Positions 1 through 12,439 of a stretch of DNA of 64,000 bases are shown one piece after another. A program made the translations under genes and the position numbers. Below the pieces are notes generated by a model that ran no database searches, was not told where the DNA came from, and saw only the letters and a program-made list of their open reading frames with translations. Position 1 is the first letter of the stretch, and every line of letters starts with the position of its first letter. Source of the DNA: Anseranas semipalmata (taxonomy: Eukaryota; Chordata; Aves; Anseriformes; Anseranatidae). Location of the stretch: assembly GCA_013399115.1 (NCBI GenBank), contig VXAA01003374.1, forward strand, positions 1 to 64,000. The letters run 5' to 3'.

Positions 1-1860
1 ACTACTGTCCTCCCAGCAGGGACATCTGCTCCTAGCTGCCAGCTAGTGCACCAGCCTCTCGGTGCGGGATTTGCTGCCCATTTTACGTTAAGCCATCAGT
101 CTGTGACATCTGTCGGCTGGGGCATGTGTCCCACTGCTCACCACGGAGGTGACGGCATCCTACCCTGGGGAGGGAGCATGGGGGGAAGCTGCTACTCTTC
201 TCAAAATACATCCGGATTCACCTGAGGGTCTTTTATGTAATAAGACAATAGACATCTCCTTTAATGTTTGTACAAGAACATAGGTGTCTTCCTGTAAGAG
301 CAAGGAGAGCAGCCGTCACCCTGGCATTGTGCATCACTGAAGGTCTACCATGACCCCACATAGTGTGCTGAGGATGGTGTATCACGGTGGTACAGCACAC
401 TGTTACCCATAGGAGAGCCTCACCAAAAACCATGGCAAGAGGGGAACTGCAGCAAGACACCTTCAATGCCAAATGGTGTGATGGACCAAGCACCAAATGG
501 GCTTCCCCCACGAGAGGACACCCACTGCTACATCTTTCTGCATTTCCCAAATTCCAGCCAGACCCCCTTTCCTGAGCCAAGGAATGATGGGGAACTCCAA
601 GTGGCCAGCAAAGGGACAGTCTATTAAAGAGCACAGCATAAACAAGTTTTTGTGAGACAGCTTGTCAAAGAAACCCATTTGAACAACCATTTGTCTGTTC
701 AGACAATCACACTGGATATGGTGGGGGCAGCTAGGAGCAATTAACTACCACAATTAAGTGGTAGGACAGAAAAAGAGGTAAACTGTATAAATTACACAAA
801 TTCAGGACTAGCTTAAAGCTAAGCAGGATGAGGAGAAATGTCTCCCATGTCAAACTTCCCCTCCTCAGCTTACCAACATATTTTTCAACCTCTGTCTTGA
901 CTTTTACAGCTTTCTGTTCCTTACCCAGGTAAATGCACCTTCCCAGGAGATGCTGACGTTGCTGCCTGCATCCACAGCACTCCCAAACTTCAAAAAATGT
1001 AACTAGGGGAACGCAGGATTTTTCTGGTTGGTGACTAAACCAGACAAATCAGAAAGAGTCACTGAGAGCCAGAGTGGGAGTCTTCCTAATGTTAACTAAA
1101 AAAATACTAAAAGGCAGTCAGTTTGGGTCAACCTAAAACAAAATGTTTTGTTTCATTTGGGAATGTTTTAAAGCTATTCACAAACTTTTTCTCCTGACAA
1201 TTTAAGACTAGTTTCAAATTAAAAAAAAAAAAAAAGAGGTAGTACAAAATCAAAATAAATCTCTCACTGATGTCATTTTTTAATTTTTTAAATATTTTCA
1301 AAGTTTTCTCTTCTCCCTTCCTCCCTGTTACTTTTTTTTTTTTTTTTCTGATCAATAGCTTTGATTTGAACTTCTCTCTTGCACAACTAGATACAGTTTT
1401 AGGGGGAAGAGGGAGAGCACCCCAAAAAAAACACCCAGCATGGCTTTCTTGTGCCTGGACACCGATTATGATAGCAATCATGCATCCAGGAAAGCCCCCA
1501 CCTCCCAGCTCCTTCCACATCAAAGATGTGGATCCTTTCCCGTTATAAACCCTTGCTAATTAATTAGAAGCTACATAGAGCATTTAATATCCACTCAGAT
1601 CCTCGCTGGGAGTTGCATTCATCTAACCAAAGGCAGAATTTGACTCTGATTTTAAACCCGTGCCTCATTTTTACATTTATTACCCAGTCCCTATACATTA
1701 GTTGGGGGGAGGATGGAGGAATACTTGAAACTTCCTCCATGCAAAGATCTCAACATTTGCCTAATAACTTCTCAGCAACCTGGAAAGATTTTTCACCAAC
1801 CTAAATGACACGAGAAGAAATGAAGGCACCAAAGCTTAGGCTACAAGACCCCCGTCTTAC
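1..1860 (-). other. Presumed first intron of the signal-peptide gene
   Basis: This stretch lies downstream, on the minus strand, of the splice donor GTAAGA at 1855-1860, so it is inferred to be intron 1 of the gene whose first exon is 1861-1944. No second exon with a convincing acceptor and a continuing phase-0 frame was recognised. It holds an A run at 1221-1235 and a T run at 1332-1347. The open frames seen on both strands are short and look like chance frames. Confidence 0.35.
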
Positions 1861-1944
1861 CCTTTCTGTCGTTGCCATTGTGATTCCAGTCTGTGCAATC
1901 ACGCTCTGCACGAGGAGCAGCAGAGCCACCTGTGTGTGCTTCAT
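1861..1944 (-). CDS. First coding exon of an unidentified secreted or membrane protein (signal peptide, partial gene)
   Basis: Read on the minus strand, an ATG at 1944-1942 with a favourable A at -3 opens a 28-codon frame. It starts MKHTQVALLLLVQSVIAQ and ends in a Ser/Thr-containing stretch finishing TTER. The first residues form a classical signal peptide: a short basic n-region, a hydrophobic core from V6 to A17, and a likely cleavage after the SVIA segment (V at -3, A at -1). The frame meets a strong donor, GTAAGA at 1860-1855, exactly after an AGG codon, giving a phase-0 intron. Upstream at the right spacing are a TATA-like box and an NF-kB-type palindrome, and the implied 5' untranslated region is only about 20 nt. 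The rest of the gene should lie to the left, mostly or wholly outside the window. The combination of promoter, start, signal peptide and donor makes a real exon likely. The protein family is not recognised, and the Thr-rich start is too short to place it. A chance frame remains possible. Confidence 0.55.
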
Positions 1945-1965
1945 CTTCTCAGCCAGCAGATGTGA
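1945..1965 (-). other. Likely short 5' UTR and transcription start region
   Basis: The TATA-like ATAAAA occupies 1988-1993. A start about 30 bases downstream on the minus strand would fall near 1962, which leaves a leader of roughly 18-20 nt before the ATG at 1944. This start site is inferred from spacing only. Confidence 0.35.
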
Positions 1966-1984
1966 TAGCCAGGGGACAAGCGAG

Positions 1985-2073
1985 CTCTTTTATCCTAGAG
2001 TCTGGGGATTTCCCCAGCCAAATCTTAAGGAACTTGCATGATATTTTTTTAAGTTTTTGGAGAAGTGATGTCA
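1985..2073 (-). promoter_or_regulatory. Compact TATA promoter with NF-kB-type and ATF/CRE-like sites
   Basis: In transcription order on the minus strand there are three elements. First is an ATF/CRE-like TGACATCA (2066-2073), one mismatch from the full CRE. Second is the palindrome CTGGGGATTTCCCCAG (2002-2017), whose core GGGGATTTCC fits the GGGRNWYYCC NF-kB consensus. Third is ATAAAAGAG (1985-1993). The NF-kB-type core ends about 10 bases upstream of the TATA-like box, and a signal-peptide ATG follows about 44 bases below it. Clustered ATF-like, NF-kB and TATA elements are known from cytokine-inducible promoters such as E-selectin and interferon-beta. Inducibility here is inference from motifs, not shown. 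Confidence 0.5.
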
Positions 2074-3499
2074 TGAAGGCATACAATAATAGGTGTCAAA
2101 TTACCAATGTACAAAGAACATACAAGTTACTCACTGTCAGAAATTAACTACCATCGAATTTCTTAACAAGAAAGCTTTCCCATATGGTGCAGTATCTAAT
2201 CTTAATCTTGGTTATGCAGGATACCAGGTGCTTATTTGCTATGACGGGTAGATAAACTTTTCCTTTTAATGTGACCCAACCACAATAATTCTCATAGACC
2301 CATTCTGAGGTATGCAGACAATACAGGCCTGGGTGGTCTTTATTCCAATTCATAGTTACAGAGAAGAGCAGGTCAGGTTAGACTTTTCACACACCAGGAA
2401 CACCCTCCCTGTATTTCAAAGGCCAACAGACTTTTTACAATAAGTAAAATGCGGGGTCTCAACTCTCAGGTAGCACAGGTGGGACACAAACTATCTCCTC
2501 CCATTTCCATTCCATTAGGTTTATATCATGTACGTTAACGGTGTGTATCCATTAGTGTTTACCCACACGTTAACTGTGTGTACCCACTAATGCTTACCCA
2601 ATTGTTCTCTTTTCATGCAGCTGCATGCCAGCTGACCACAATAATTCACTGTCCTGTCTCTGAAGCTCTGATCCGGAGAGAGATAAAAAAGGCTGTAGAC
2701 AATGTGTAGTGTAGCCCCACACTCCCCAGCTGCAGCTTGGAAGTACAGCCCTTTTCCATTCATGATCTAAGACGCGAAGCGAAGCTCTCTGATGGGACAG
2801 GCCATCACACCACCAGGGATGCTGGAAGAACATCGGAGAGACGTGGGTTTGGTCTATGGCTAATTTCAGCCACAGCAAACCTGTGCGATAGCATTAAGAG
2901 TGTTAGCATTGACTTCAGCTCCACAACTTTCTCCCTAAAACCGTTCCCTGTTTCCTAAAGGGCAGAGAGGGACCACACTACAGTACAACTGGCAGTGATT
3001 TGCCTGCAGTTCCCAAGGCATCCAAACCTCCATGTGAAATTCCCACTTCCAGGAAGCTACCAGCTACCGCCCCCATGGAGTCAGCTGCAAGCCCTCATCC
3101 AGCAAAACAGAAATTAAAATTACTCTCCAGACTTTGTGGATGACTGTGAAAATTAGCTTGGGAGGAATTTTCCAGTTCAGACAGAGAAGATGGCCATGTT
3201 TGTGCTTTTGCAAAAGAAGTCAAGAAGTCCCTAGACAAAAACATGTCATCTCTTGTCCCTTCCCGTGCCAGTGCCTATATCATCAATGCAGCATTTGCAG
3301 TTTCCTTCTTCATTCTGTCAGACTTAGTTCTTCTCCTGGGTCAGTGGCAAATGGCTGCTGTGGTGTGTAAGTGGAGAAAGTGGTTAGGAGACCCTTATTC
3401 TCTTCAAACATTGGAGGACAGCAGTAAGAGCAGGAGCAGCAGTACTGCCTCATAAGAAACCCATCTCAAACAGCTTTCTTGTTACAGTCATAGCATTAC
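2074..3499. other. Non-coding stretch, no identified feature
   Basis: Unique-looking sequence of ordinary composition. I see no splice-bounded exon, RNA gene or recognisable transposon. It is upstream flank of the minus-strand promoter at about 2.0 kb. Confidence 0.4.
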
Positions 3500-3880
3500 C
3501 AGCTCCAGATTACAAATGGAAAAACTGAGGCTTATGGTAGATCCATACTAGAGAAGTCTTCAGAGCAATAACGTCTATTAGGGGCGACATGTTTTTAACC
3601 ACAGCTTTGCATAAGCATAAGCCCCCTGATAGATACATGAAGCTGGCAGCAGCATCTTTTTGAATAGCTCATTTTGTAGGGCATGGATATAATCTGTTCT
3701 TGCAAAAACACTTTTCACAGCAGAAGTGGCATTTCCACTGGAGGATTTCATGGTATAGCTAATAATTTAACGTAAGGTAGACAAGACCTGGAAGGCATGC
3801 AATAGCCTCTAAGCTCAAAGAACCAGAACCACGGTGGTAAAGCAAGAAACCAAATCCAGGCCTCTTCCTCCCAAGTTATA
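3500..3880 (-). repeat. MIR-like SINE fragments (two short pieces)
   Basis: At 3508-3540 the words TTACAAATGG and AAAACTGAGGCTTA match the reversed core of the amniote MIR SINE (its ACAGATGGGGAAACTGAGGC block). At 3826-3875 a GGTGGTAAAGCAAGAAACCA stretch followed by TCCAGGCCTC resembles the distal MIR part. About 290 bases separate them, so this is either one interrupted element or two fragments. Assignment is by eye. Confidence 0.35.
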
Positions 3881-6432
3881 GAAATCTGCTTTCCTGGTGT
3901 AAATCACAGTTCTTTGAAGGGAATGGAGAGACCTAAGCTGTAATTAGTGTTTTTGTAAGGGCTCAAGCCCTGAGCCCCCATCCAAGAGGAGCAGGCTGGC
4001 TCACGTAAGACCACTTATAGGCTACCAACCATTCTCTACACCACAAGAAAAACTCTTTGCCCCCTCCAGAGCAGAGTTCAGGTGCAAAACAGCACATACG
4101 TACTGCAGGCAACCAGTAAGCCTACGCTAACTCCCAGTTCACTCTCAGGTTATGATATCCTGATATTGCATAATCACCACTTCTTTCCCAGCCTCTCTTT
4201 GTGTGAACCAGCTAATCTTCTCCAAACAAAACTAAGGGATGTCCTGGAAACAGATTGTTCCCAAAAGGTGATATTGATGAGGGTTTGTTCCCTATCAACC
4301 CTGTTTGGTCCTAACCAGCCCTCAAATGCTGTCCCACCAGGTCTTGTTTTGACAAATGTGCCCTCCTGGCACATCTCTTGTTAGGAAAATACTACTCTGG
4401 TGGGCTGCAACCTACGCCTCAAGTTATTTTCAGATTTTAGAGCCAAAGGGCCCAGAAGAGACCCAAAAGGACCAGTACTTCATCATGAGGATATGAGGGA
4501 AACAAGCAGGCTGCTGTAAAGGAGCCAGCTCTGAGTGGGGTGCAAACAGACCACCCTGCACCACTTTTCCTTAGAACCAAGCATCATTCCCAGGGATAGA
4601 TGCATTTAGCAGGATAGACATAGCCTCAAGGGAGAGCCTAACACAGAGAAATAGGGATACCAGCCTGATGGTAGAGATGCACCTATATGCATATAGACAC
4701 TGAACGAGCAGTGTGCTCCATTCCCAACCCAAGCAGCAGCCCTTTGGCAGCCTGCAAACTGCTTGAAGGCAGCTGGCTGTGGCACGTACAAGTCCGCTGA
4801 CCTTGCTAAGACACCTGGAGTCCTGCTGGCTACGGAGAGGACAAGCTGGCAGCACAGGCGGTCACACTTGCAGGCTCCAGAGCATAGCCTGCAAATGCAG
4901 ATTCAAAGGCAGCTTTGGGCAGACAGCATAGGCACAGCTTGTGAGTTTGGAGCCTGGATCTCTAATCAGGAGAAAAACCTGTTTTCTGAAATAACACTGA
5001 GCCTCTGTTCCTTCCAGAGACTGGTACCGCAAATCAGCTGCAAAGCACACATAACAGCTTCTCACCGGTTTTTCTTTTATCCGTGATAGCCATTTCCGAT
5101 AAAGGAAGCAAATATTAGCTAAGCAATGATAGCTAATCAGTTGCTTTGGCAATTTCTCTTGTATTTCTGTTTGTACGTGGTCTCACAAAGACAATGGGGA
5201 CCTACATTTTTCTTCCTAGTCTAGGCATAATTACTAGTAAATAAAAAAAATTTCTTTAGATCCATGTAGCACCCTTCATCTGAAAAATAAGTCAGGCTTT
5301 CTGTTTGCATTTTAGAGAAGAGAAACTTTACTTACATGTCATAAAGGAAGGTTGCACTTATTTAGGAATTTCCACTTGAAAAAGAAAACAGCTAAATACA
5401 GGGATTTTCTCTTTGTAGAGCTGCACCCACCAGTACTTCCTTGTTGTGCAACAGACCTAGTGGGCAATCCAGGGCAAAGTCCCTTAGGCACAGACCTTCT
5501 CTTTGACTTCAGAGGGAGTTAGACACCAAAATGCTTTTGCGAAGAAAAGAAACAAAAAATGTTAGTCTCTCAGAGGTCTGTTCAACAGAGCCCTTCTCAA
5601 ACCCAGCCTAACTTAGCCTTTATGTTTATTATGGCAGGGGTTATTGTGATTATTATTCAGCAGAGAGAGAGGCGATTCAGATCATCTGCTGTCCAAAGCT
5701 GCTGGCTCAGTCCGAAGTCATTGGAGTCAAATACTATTTGATCATGCTTGGTGGTACGAATATAACCCATCTACATATGGAAAAGAGAGTATTTCCCTGC
5801 CTCAGAGGCATGTGTTGACATCAGATTCATTAACACGAATAAGAGGCACTCAGCTATTACAGGAACAGGGACCACATTATACATGCAGAATTAAAGGCAC
5901 AAAGATATACCTTGTCTCAGCTTAGCAGGCCAATGACAGGATGAAGAACTGAATGTAGGTTATGCATCTTGGTTCTACCTATCAAATAATCATCAACTAA
6001 TATATTTATTCAAGCTTATGTGACAATTTCAAATTGTTTCTGAACTGTTCAGGACATTCCCAGGACAGGCTTATGATATACTTTCTTACAAAACAAATAA
6101 AAAGTAAAAACAAGAAGATTCAAAATGGGATGTAGTGTCTAATTGTGTTAACCTGACAGAATGGTTCAGAGAGTACTGCACTGCACCTTACATTTTGCAA
6201 GTCTAATGTAAAAGCGTTTCTACTCTTCGCCTGCAGACGCGATAAGACACCGAGCCTCCCGGAATCAGCATTCCAGTGCCTGTCGTCCGGTACCTTGTAT
6301 ACTGTGGATTTAGCAAAGCTTGCCTAAAGCTTGTAAAATCCCCCCTCCCACCAAAATATGTATTTCTGAAGTAAAGCCAAAAAGACAGAAACAATATTAA
6401 TTCAAATTCATCCTGTGACACAAGAACGGATC
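3881..6432. other. Non-coding stretch, mostly unique sequence
   Basis: No exon or RNA gene is recognised. Around 5500-5540 the words GACTTCAGAGGGAGTTAGAC resemble an old, degenerate interspersed repeat seen widely in sauropsid genomes. Similar words recur near 15.5, 15.9 and 35.2 kb. The open frames here are short and overlap on both strands, as expected by chance. Confidence 0.35.
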
Positions 6433-6481
6433 TTTATTTATTTTATTTTATTTTATTTTATTTTATTTTATTTTATTTTAT
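6433..6481. repeat. (TTTTA)n microsatellite
   Basis: About nine near-perfect TTTTA units in a row, directly readable, with a slightly irregular start. Confidence 0.95.
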
Positions 6482-8653
6482 GGTGATTGCAAAATTGTTC
6501 TTTCTGAGGCTAACCAGTTTGGGCTTCTTTGGTTATAGGATCATCATATAGTGAAACAAGGTCAGGGTGGGCAGCACTCTTTGGTAAGATAGTACTTAAC
6601 AATTGGCACCGTAAAATCCTACTGTTTCACAAAATCAGTGTCAGACATAGCCCTATTCTACTGTGCTAATCTCTTTACATATTACTTTGCCCTTGTTCCC
6701 TCTAAAAGATTCACATGCTTATGCAATACGTTTTGGTGTCACCTATCAAGAAGCTCATCTTTTTGGAAGCTATTATGCAAATACTTTCATTTAATCCCTT
6801 TATCAGTAGCATGTCAGGTTAATGTTTTAAAAGCCATCCCTCTGGGCTATGTCCGAAGTAAGAAAGTGTATGAGAAATGTTATCACCTAGTTTAAAAAAC
6901 GGTTTTAGACGGATGAGTCTCAGTTTTCCAAGACTGTAAGAAAGGGGCATCTTTCTGCAGCAGAATGAGACACAGAGTACTATTTGCAGAGAGGGCAAAA
7001 TTTCCTTTACTGCTTTAAAAACGCCACTGACATGAGCTAAGCTGATTGAGCTGCCAAAACTGAAAGAAAAAAAAAAAATACCTATAATGTCAAAGAAGAA
7101 AGACCTTCACTAAGAAAGATGTTAAGAGGAAGAAGACAGCAGGTGAGGTACGCGCCAGACAGAAGGATGAGGAATGATCAGCAACACATTCTGTGGCTTG
7201 GCAGAAGAGCTTGTTACTCTTTGAAACAAAGCAACCTAGAGACTCTTGGATAAATTAATTATGTCTAGCCATACTCTGCCTGTGAGTTCAAAGCCAAAAG
7301 AAATCAGGGAAATGTAGTTCTGGTCTGTAAGAACGGGAGGACAACGGGCAGAAGAGAGAGGATAGCATAAAGGAGAGAGCATAAACAAAAATTGGCACCT
7401 TTTGTTAGAGAACATCAAAATGCATGAAAAGCAAAACCTAGAGGAGACATAAATGTGTATATATGAAACATGGACAGCAGTGCCAAAGTATGCTGTTGCT
7501 GGGAGTAAGAATGAAATCCCACTGCAAGGACACTTAAGAAAATGCAATAACTACTTCATTAAGAGAAACAAGAATAAATCCAGAGTGAGGTATATTCATA
7601 TAGCATGATGAAGAAAGGCAGAACAAAACATCTGGGATGAGGAGAGTCAGAGGAAAGTTAGGCTAGGAAAGAGGTGTATTTTTGTACTCAGATTAAGATA
7701 CATTTACATGGAGGGTTAGCCACATGCATAAAGGCAGGAGAAAATGAAAATGCTTTTAAAGAAGAAAGAATCATTGCTCAACAATAACCTGGAGCAATGA
7801 CGAGGCAGGGGGCTTGTTATTACCGACAACAGATAACTGTTCCATCAAAAGGCATCCTGGAAACAGCCAACAAGAAGTTGAAGCGAATTATTCACTTCAC
7901 TATTACACTGAAGATAAGTTGATTTTCAGAAGTAAAATTTAATGCACAGTTAGGAGAGACTCCAACCTAGTAACAGTTATCTTCTCACCTGAGCTGCTAT
8001 TTTTTTAGCACTTCAGTCAGTTGAAACTCTCTGAATCTTGTGTTTTAGTTCCTTTCCCTTCCCCCCTAAATCCACATCCAGTGATGAGAATCACTATGCC
8101 TTCAGAAAGACTTGTCGTTCATACTTACGTCCTCAGTCCCAGGGAACAGAGGAACATCGTCTGGTCATGGTCTGAGCCATTGACTCCAATCCCAACACTT
8201 ATAGCCGCCTTTATAATAAAGACTTAATACAGAAAGGTTCTTGAAACATCTGCTCCACATACCACCGTATTGCAGGTCCCAAAACATTCCACCCCTTTGA
8301 ACAACAAGACCTTTATTAATAAAACAAAAGCCACTTCTCTAATGTCTGCACTTGCCTCTGGTTGGTGAATATAAACGCAGCCACTTGGCCAAAGGGAAGG
8401 CTCCCAGCTGCTTTTATGACTCTGCACGTTCCAGGCAAACTGCTGCCTCTGTCAGCTCACAGAGCAGCACTAGACTCGTGCACCGATGGCCCCAGCTGCT
8501 CCATGAATGAGAAATGTGGCTGGCCCAGGCAGGAGGCGGTGAGCGTTTCGTGACCACATGACTCAATGTGCACATTCCCTGCTGTGCTGAGTTAATGGAT
8601 GGGAAAGGAAAAGTCGTCTCCCCCCACCAAAAAGCCACATCAGAATGATGTGG
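6482..8653. other. Non-coding stretch, no identified feature
   Basis: AT-leaning unique sequence with an A run near 7066-7078. No exon, RNA gene or classifiable repeat was recognised. Confidence 0.4.
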
Positions 8654-9550
8654 TCATAGAATCATAGAATCATAGAATAGTTTGGGTTGGAAGGGACCTT
8701 AAAGATCATCTGGTTCCAACCCCCCTGCCATGGGCAGCGACACCTCCCACTAGACCAGGTTGCTCAAAGCCCCGTCCAGCCTGGCCTTGAACACCTCCAG
8801 GGATGGGGCATCCACAGCTTCTCTGGGCAGCCTGTGCCAGTGCCTTACCAACCTCAGAGTGAAGAATTTCTTCCAAATATCTAATCTAAATCTCCCCTCT
8901 TCCATTTTAAAACCATTACCCCTACTCCTATCACTACATGCCATTGTAAAAAGTCTCTCTCCATCTTTCTTATAATCCCCTGTTAGTTATTGAAAGGCTG
9001 CAATAAAATCTCTCTGGAGCTTTCTTTTCTGCAGGCTAAACAACCCCAGCTCTCTCAGCCTTTCTTTGTAGAAGAGGTGCTCCAGCCCTCAAATCATCCT
9101 TGTGGCTCTTATCTGAACCGACTCTGACAGGTCCACATCCTTTTTGTGCTGGGGGCCCCAGAGCTGAACGCAGCACTCCAGGTGGGGTCTCACAAGAATG
9201 GAGTGGAGGGGGAGAATCACCTCCCTCAACCTGCTGACCACGCTTCTTTTAGTGCAGCCCAGGATCCTACCCAGGATACCAGTTGGCTTTCTGGGCTGCA
9301 AGCACACACTGACAGCTCATGTCTAATTTTTCATCCATCAACACCCCCAAGTCCTTCTCTGCAGGGCTGCTCTCAGTCCATTCATCCCCCAGTCTGTACT
9401 GATGTTTGGGATTGCCCTGACCCAGATGCAAGACCTTGCACTTGGACTTGCTGAACTTCATAAGGTTCACATGGGCCCACCTCTCAAGCCTGTCCAGGTC
9501 CCTCTGGATGGCATCCCTTCCTTCTGTCATATCAACTGCACCACTCAGGA
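8654..9550 (-). mobile_element. CR1 LINE, 5'-truncated, minus strand
   Basis: The plus strand begins with three TCATAGAA-type units and the GTTTGGGTTGGAAGGGACC block, which is the reverse complement of the CR1 3' end. Read on the minus strand, it encodes the C-terminal part of CR1 ORF2 downstream of the reverse transcriptase palm. Recognisable blocks are a [14 protein letters not shown] segment (about 9490-9530), [19 protein letters not shown] (about 9140-9200) and [20 protein letters not shown] (about 8765-8830). These blocks sit in different frames: one shift falls near 9290, where a stop interrupts the QKAN segment, and another lies between 8944 and 9089. The copy is therefore dead. CR1 similarity fades at about 9550, so the 5' part is truncated, which is usual for CR1. 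No target-site duplication is evident. Confidence 0.95.
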
Positions 9551-11868
9551 CCTGCCTGGTCCTCTGCTTCTTATTCTTTCTGCTTATTTTGATTCTCAGC
9601 ACAGGGTTGCCTTGACCACTCTAAGGAGGTGATGAGATAAATGGTTTTTCACAGCAGCTGTACAAATACTTTCCTTCTCACAGATATAAAAATAATCTCT
9701 TCCCCCTATTTACATAAAAAATGTAATGTGCAATATGTTCAAGCCCACTAAAATGTTAATGACCACTTGCTCTTAAAAGACAAAATCTTCTGGGCTTGGC
9801 ATGGTAGCTATAGGTCCTCCTTCAGATCTTCATCTTCAGCCAGATATCACAATGAAGATGATACGGAAAATATGTGGAGCTGGAATAAGAAATGAGGAAA
9901 CCTATAGACTACCAGCTGGATAGAGCTGCAACTTCATTTAGCCATTAGCATCATGAATATTTTCACATTAATATTAGATAACCCTAAGGAGGCCCATAAC
10001 ATGTATTTCAAAGGCCTCATTGGCTCCCAGCAAGGAGAATATTCTCATGCCTTTCCTGTGGCATGCACACAGAGTTAAACCTTCCCTACACCTACTGAGC
10101 CTGCTTGGAGCACTGATACCACCAGAGCATTAATATAACCAGGATCAAGGTGTGGCCATTGCATCTTCAAACAGCCCAATATTGTGTGGCATAGACATGC
10201 TGCGTTCATACATGGGATAGACTACACAGGGACTTGAGTATGATCCAACAGAATAGATGAACAGCTATTTGCATGAGTAATCCCTTCTTTTCAGCTACAT
10301 TCATCACTCCCAAATTAGTGGGGGGAAAAAAAAAAAAAAGAGCTCACACCCAGATAATGCTTGACCCTAGAAAAGAAAGTCATCATTTGGTTTTATAAAC
10401 TATTCCTATGTTTTATTTTGCTGTACCTGTAGACAGACATGCGCTTTGGGCTTTACAACGGACACAATAATCCATTCTGACCAGATACACACTTTGCATA
10501 ATGGCAACTGCAAGCAGTGCCAAGGCAGCCTTGTTCTCCTAGCAATAAATAGACGGACCACGGGAGAATGTGCATCCTGGGCAGCGTGGAGGAGGGACGC
10601 GCTCAGAGATGTTCTCTGTAGGTGATTGACCTGAACTGTAACTAAAGTGGCAAGCCAGATATCTGCAAATCTCAGGATGGGATAGGCTCTGCGTCACCTG
10701 CAGTTGCTATTACGCAACTCAGCCTGCTTCTCAGAACAAATTAGCATACCCGCTTTCAACTTTTGAGACAAATGAAGCAAGGAAGTCTGAAGAAAATAGT
10801 GCTGCCCAAGCAGCCCACCCTCTCCCCACCCTGGGGAGCCTTGAGCAAGGAAAGCTTTCCTACAATACTGCTCACAGTATAACATGCATGCTGATTGTTT
10901 TCCCTGCTGTTAAGACTACTGTAGGCTTTCTACAGGCTCCAGAGTTTATTAGTCCAATCCATCCTCAGTTGCAGTGAGCTTAATCCACTCATGCAGAGAG
11001 CATAGGTAACGACCCCGGTATTAACGCATTTACAAGGGCAAGTGCCTCATTTTCAGCCTTTTGTAATAAAGCCAAATTTCAAGTGTCTGAGCTCGGTGTT
11101 TGCCTTAATGTTTTTTTAAGACTCAGGAGGACCAGAACAATTTTTTGTTGCTATTGCTTTGAGAACGAGGTTAAAGGAGAACAGACAGTTCTCCTGAATG
11201 CTGTTTTTTTGGCAGAATTGCGAAAAGCCTCAGTGGCTTTCAGAAGGAACCCAGCAATCAAAGGAACCTAGCACAGAGGCTCAAAAATATTTCTCGCTGA
11301 GCTCAAGAAAAATCCGATCAAGTTTTGCCAAGTTATAAATTCACATTTTACAGAAAAATATCAAATACACAGTACAAGGTCATTCATACAACAATGGGGA
11401 AAGTCTCTAATGCACGGACCCGAAGGTGAGCTACTGAGCCACGTTACCTCTCAGGTATCTTCTGACAAGTCCCTGTGCCTGGTTAACCTCGCTGCACCAG
11501 CAGAAGATGGTGCTGCACCCAGCTGCCCCCCTGCAACTGTTCAGTGCCCCCAAAACAGAGTAAAAGGAGCAGAACATGTGCCCTCATCCCCATACCAGTT
11601 CACAGCACAGTTTAACCCGTGAGCGAAACCAGGTTTGTGCTAAGATGGTGCCCTGTGCACACAAGTGGTGAGACTGGAATGAGCTCATGCTCCGGTCTGC
11701 TATCTGCCACCCCAGCAGGAACTTCTGACAGAATGGCTGTGATAAACAGCAGAGAAGGATGGGGAAGTGATAACATCTTGAGTTCCTATAGGTTGAATTG
11801 CACATGAATGTGAGTTGGAGTACTCACAAAAGCTTGCAAACGTAATTCAGAACATATGGCATGTTCCT
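9551..11868. other. Non-coding stretch, no identified gene
   Basis: Mostly unique sequence with an A run at 10326-10339. Near 10545-10620 an AATAAATAGA word is followed by GC-richer sequence, but no frame with a signal or a donor supports a promoter there. Confidence 0.4.
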
Positions 11869-12121
11869 GAGGGCTTGTTTACACAACAAAGTGTATTTAG
11901 ACTGAGACAGTGTTAACTTAAAGAAAAATAAGACTCTCCTCAATCATTTTTTTTTTTGCATAGGCTCTCTTATTTCAAAATATGAGTGACTTATTCTGAA
12001 ATAGTTTAGTCCACTCTGACTTGAACTAGGCTAATTCAAAAAAAGACACCCCGTCTATGGAATTAGAGCACCCACCTAGAGAATGAACAGATATTAATAG
12101 ATCTCTATGTAGACAAGTCTG
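11869..12121. mobile_element. Ancient hAT-like MITE relic with terminal inverted repeats
   Basis: The left end reads GAGGGCTTGTTTACAC. The right end, reverse complemented, reads CAGACTTGTCTACAT. The shared CTTGTYTACA core gives imperfect inverted ends 253 bases apart. The interior has alternating TTATTCTGAAATAG-type words seen in old sauropsid non-autonomous DNA transposons. The 8-base flanks do not match, so any target duplication has decayed. There is no coding capacity. Family assignment is from memory of such palindromic elements. Confidence 0.45.
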
Positions 12122-12439
12122 GAGCAATTTCTCAAAACACATATAAAAAACAGGTAAGAATGTAGTACCAGAGGAAACGATGGTAAAAATGAAAGACAAG
12201 CAGTGAGAAAATCTGTGTAAAAGAAAAAAAAAAAAAACAGAATTATAATGTTGACCTATCTAGCCGTTAATTGCTGTAAACGCATTTCTTTGCATGCCTT
12301 TCTGAATAGTCAAAAGCAGTAACTGCAAAAGATATGTTCTTTCACAGATTTTGGCTGTGGAACCTGTTTTTTCTTTACAGTTTGGATTTCAGCTTCTCCC
12401 TGAGAAGGTAAATGAGTGTCATGTCATAAACCTGACAAG
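12122..12439. other. Non-coding stretch
   Basis: Unique AT-rich sequence with an A run near 12222-12237. Nothing else seen. Confidence 0.4.
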
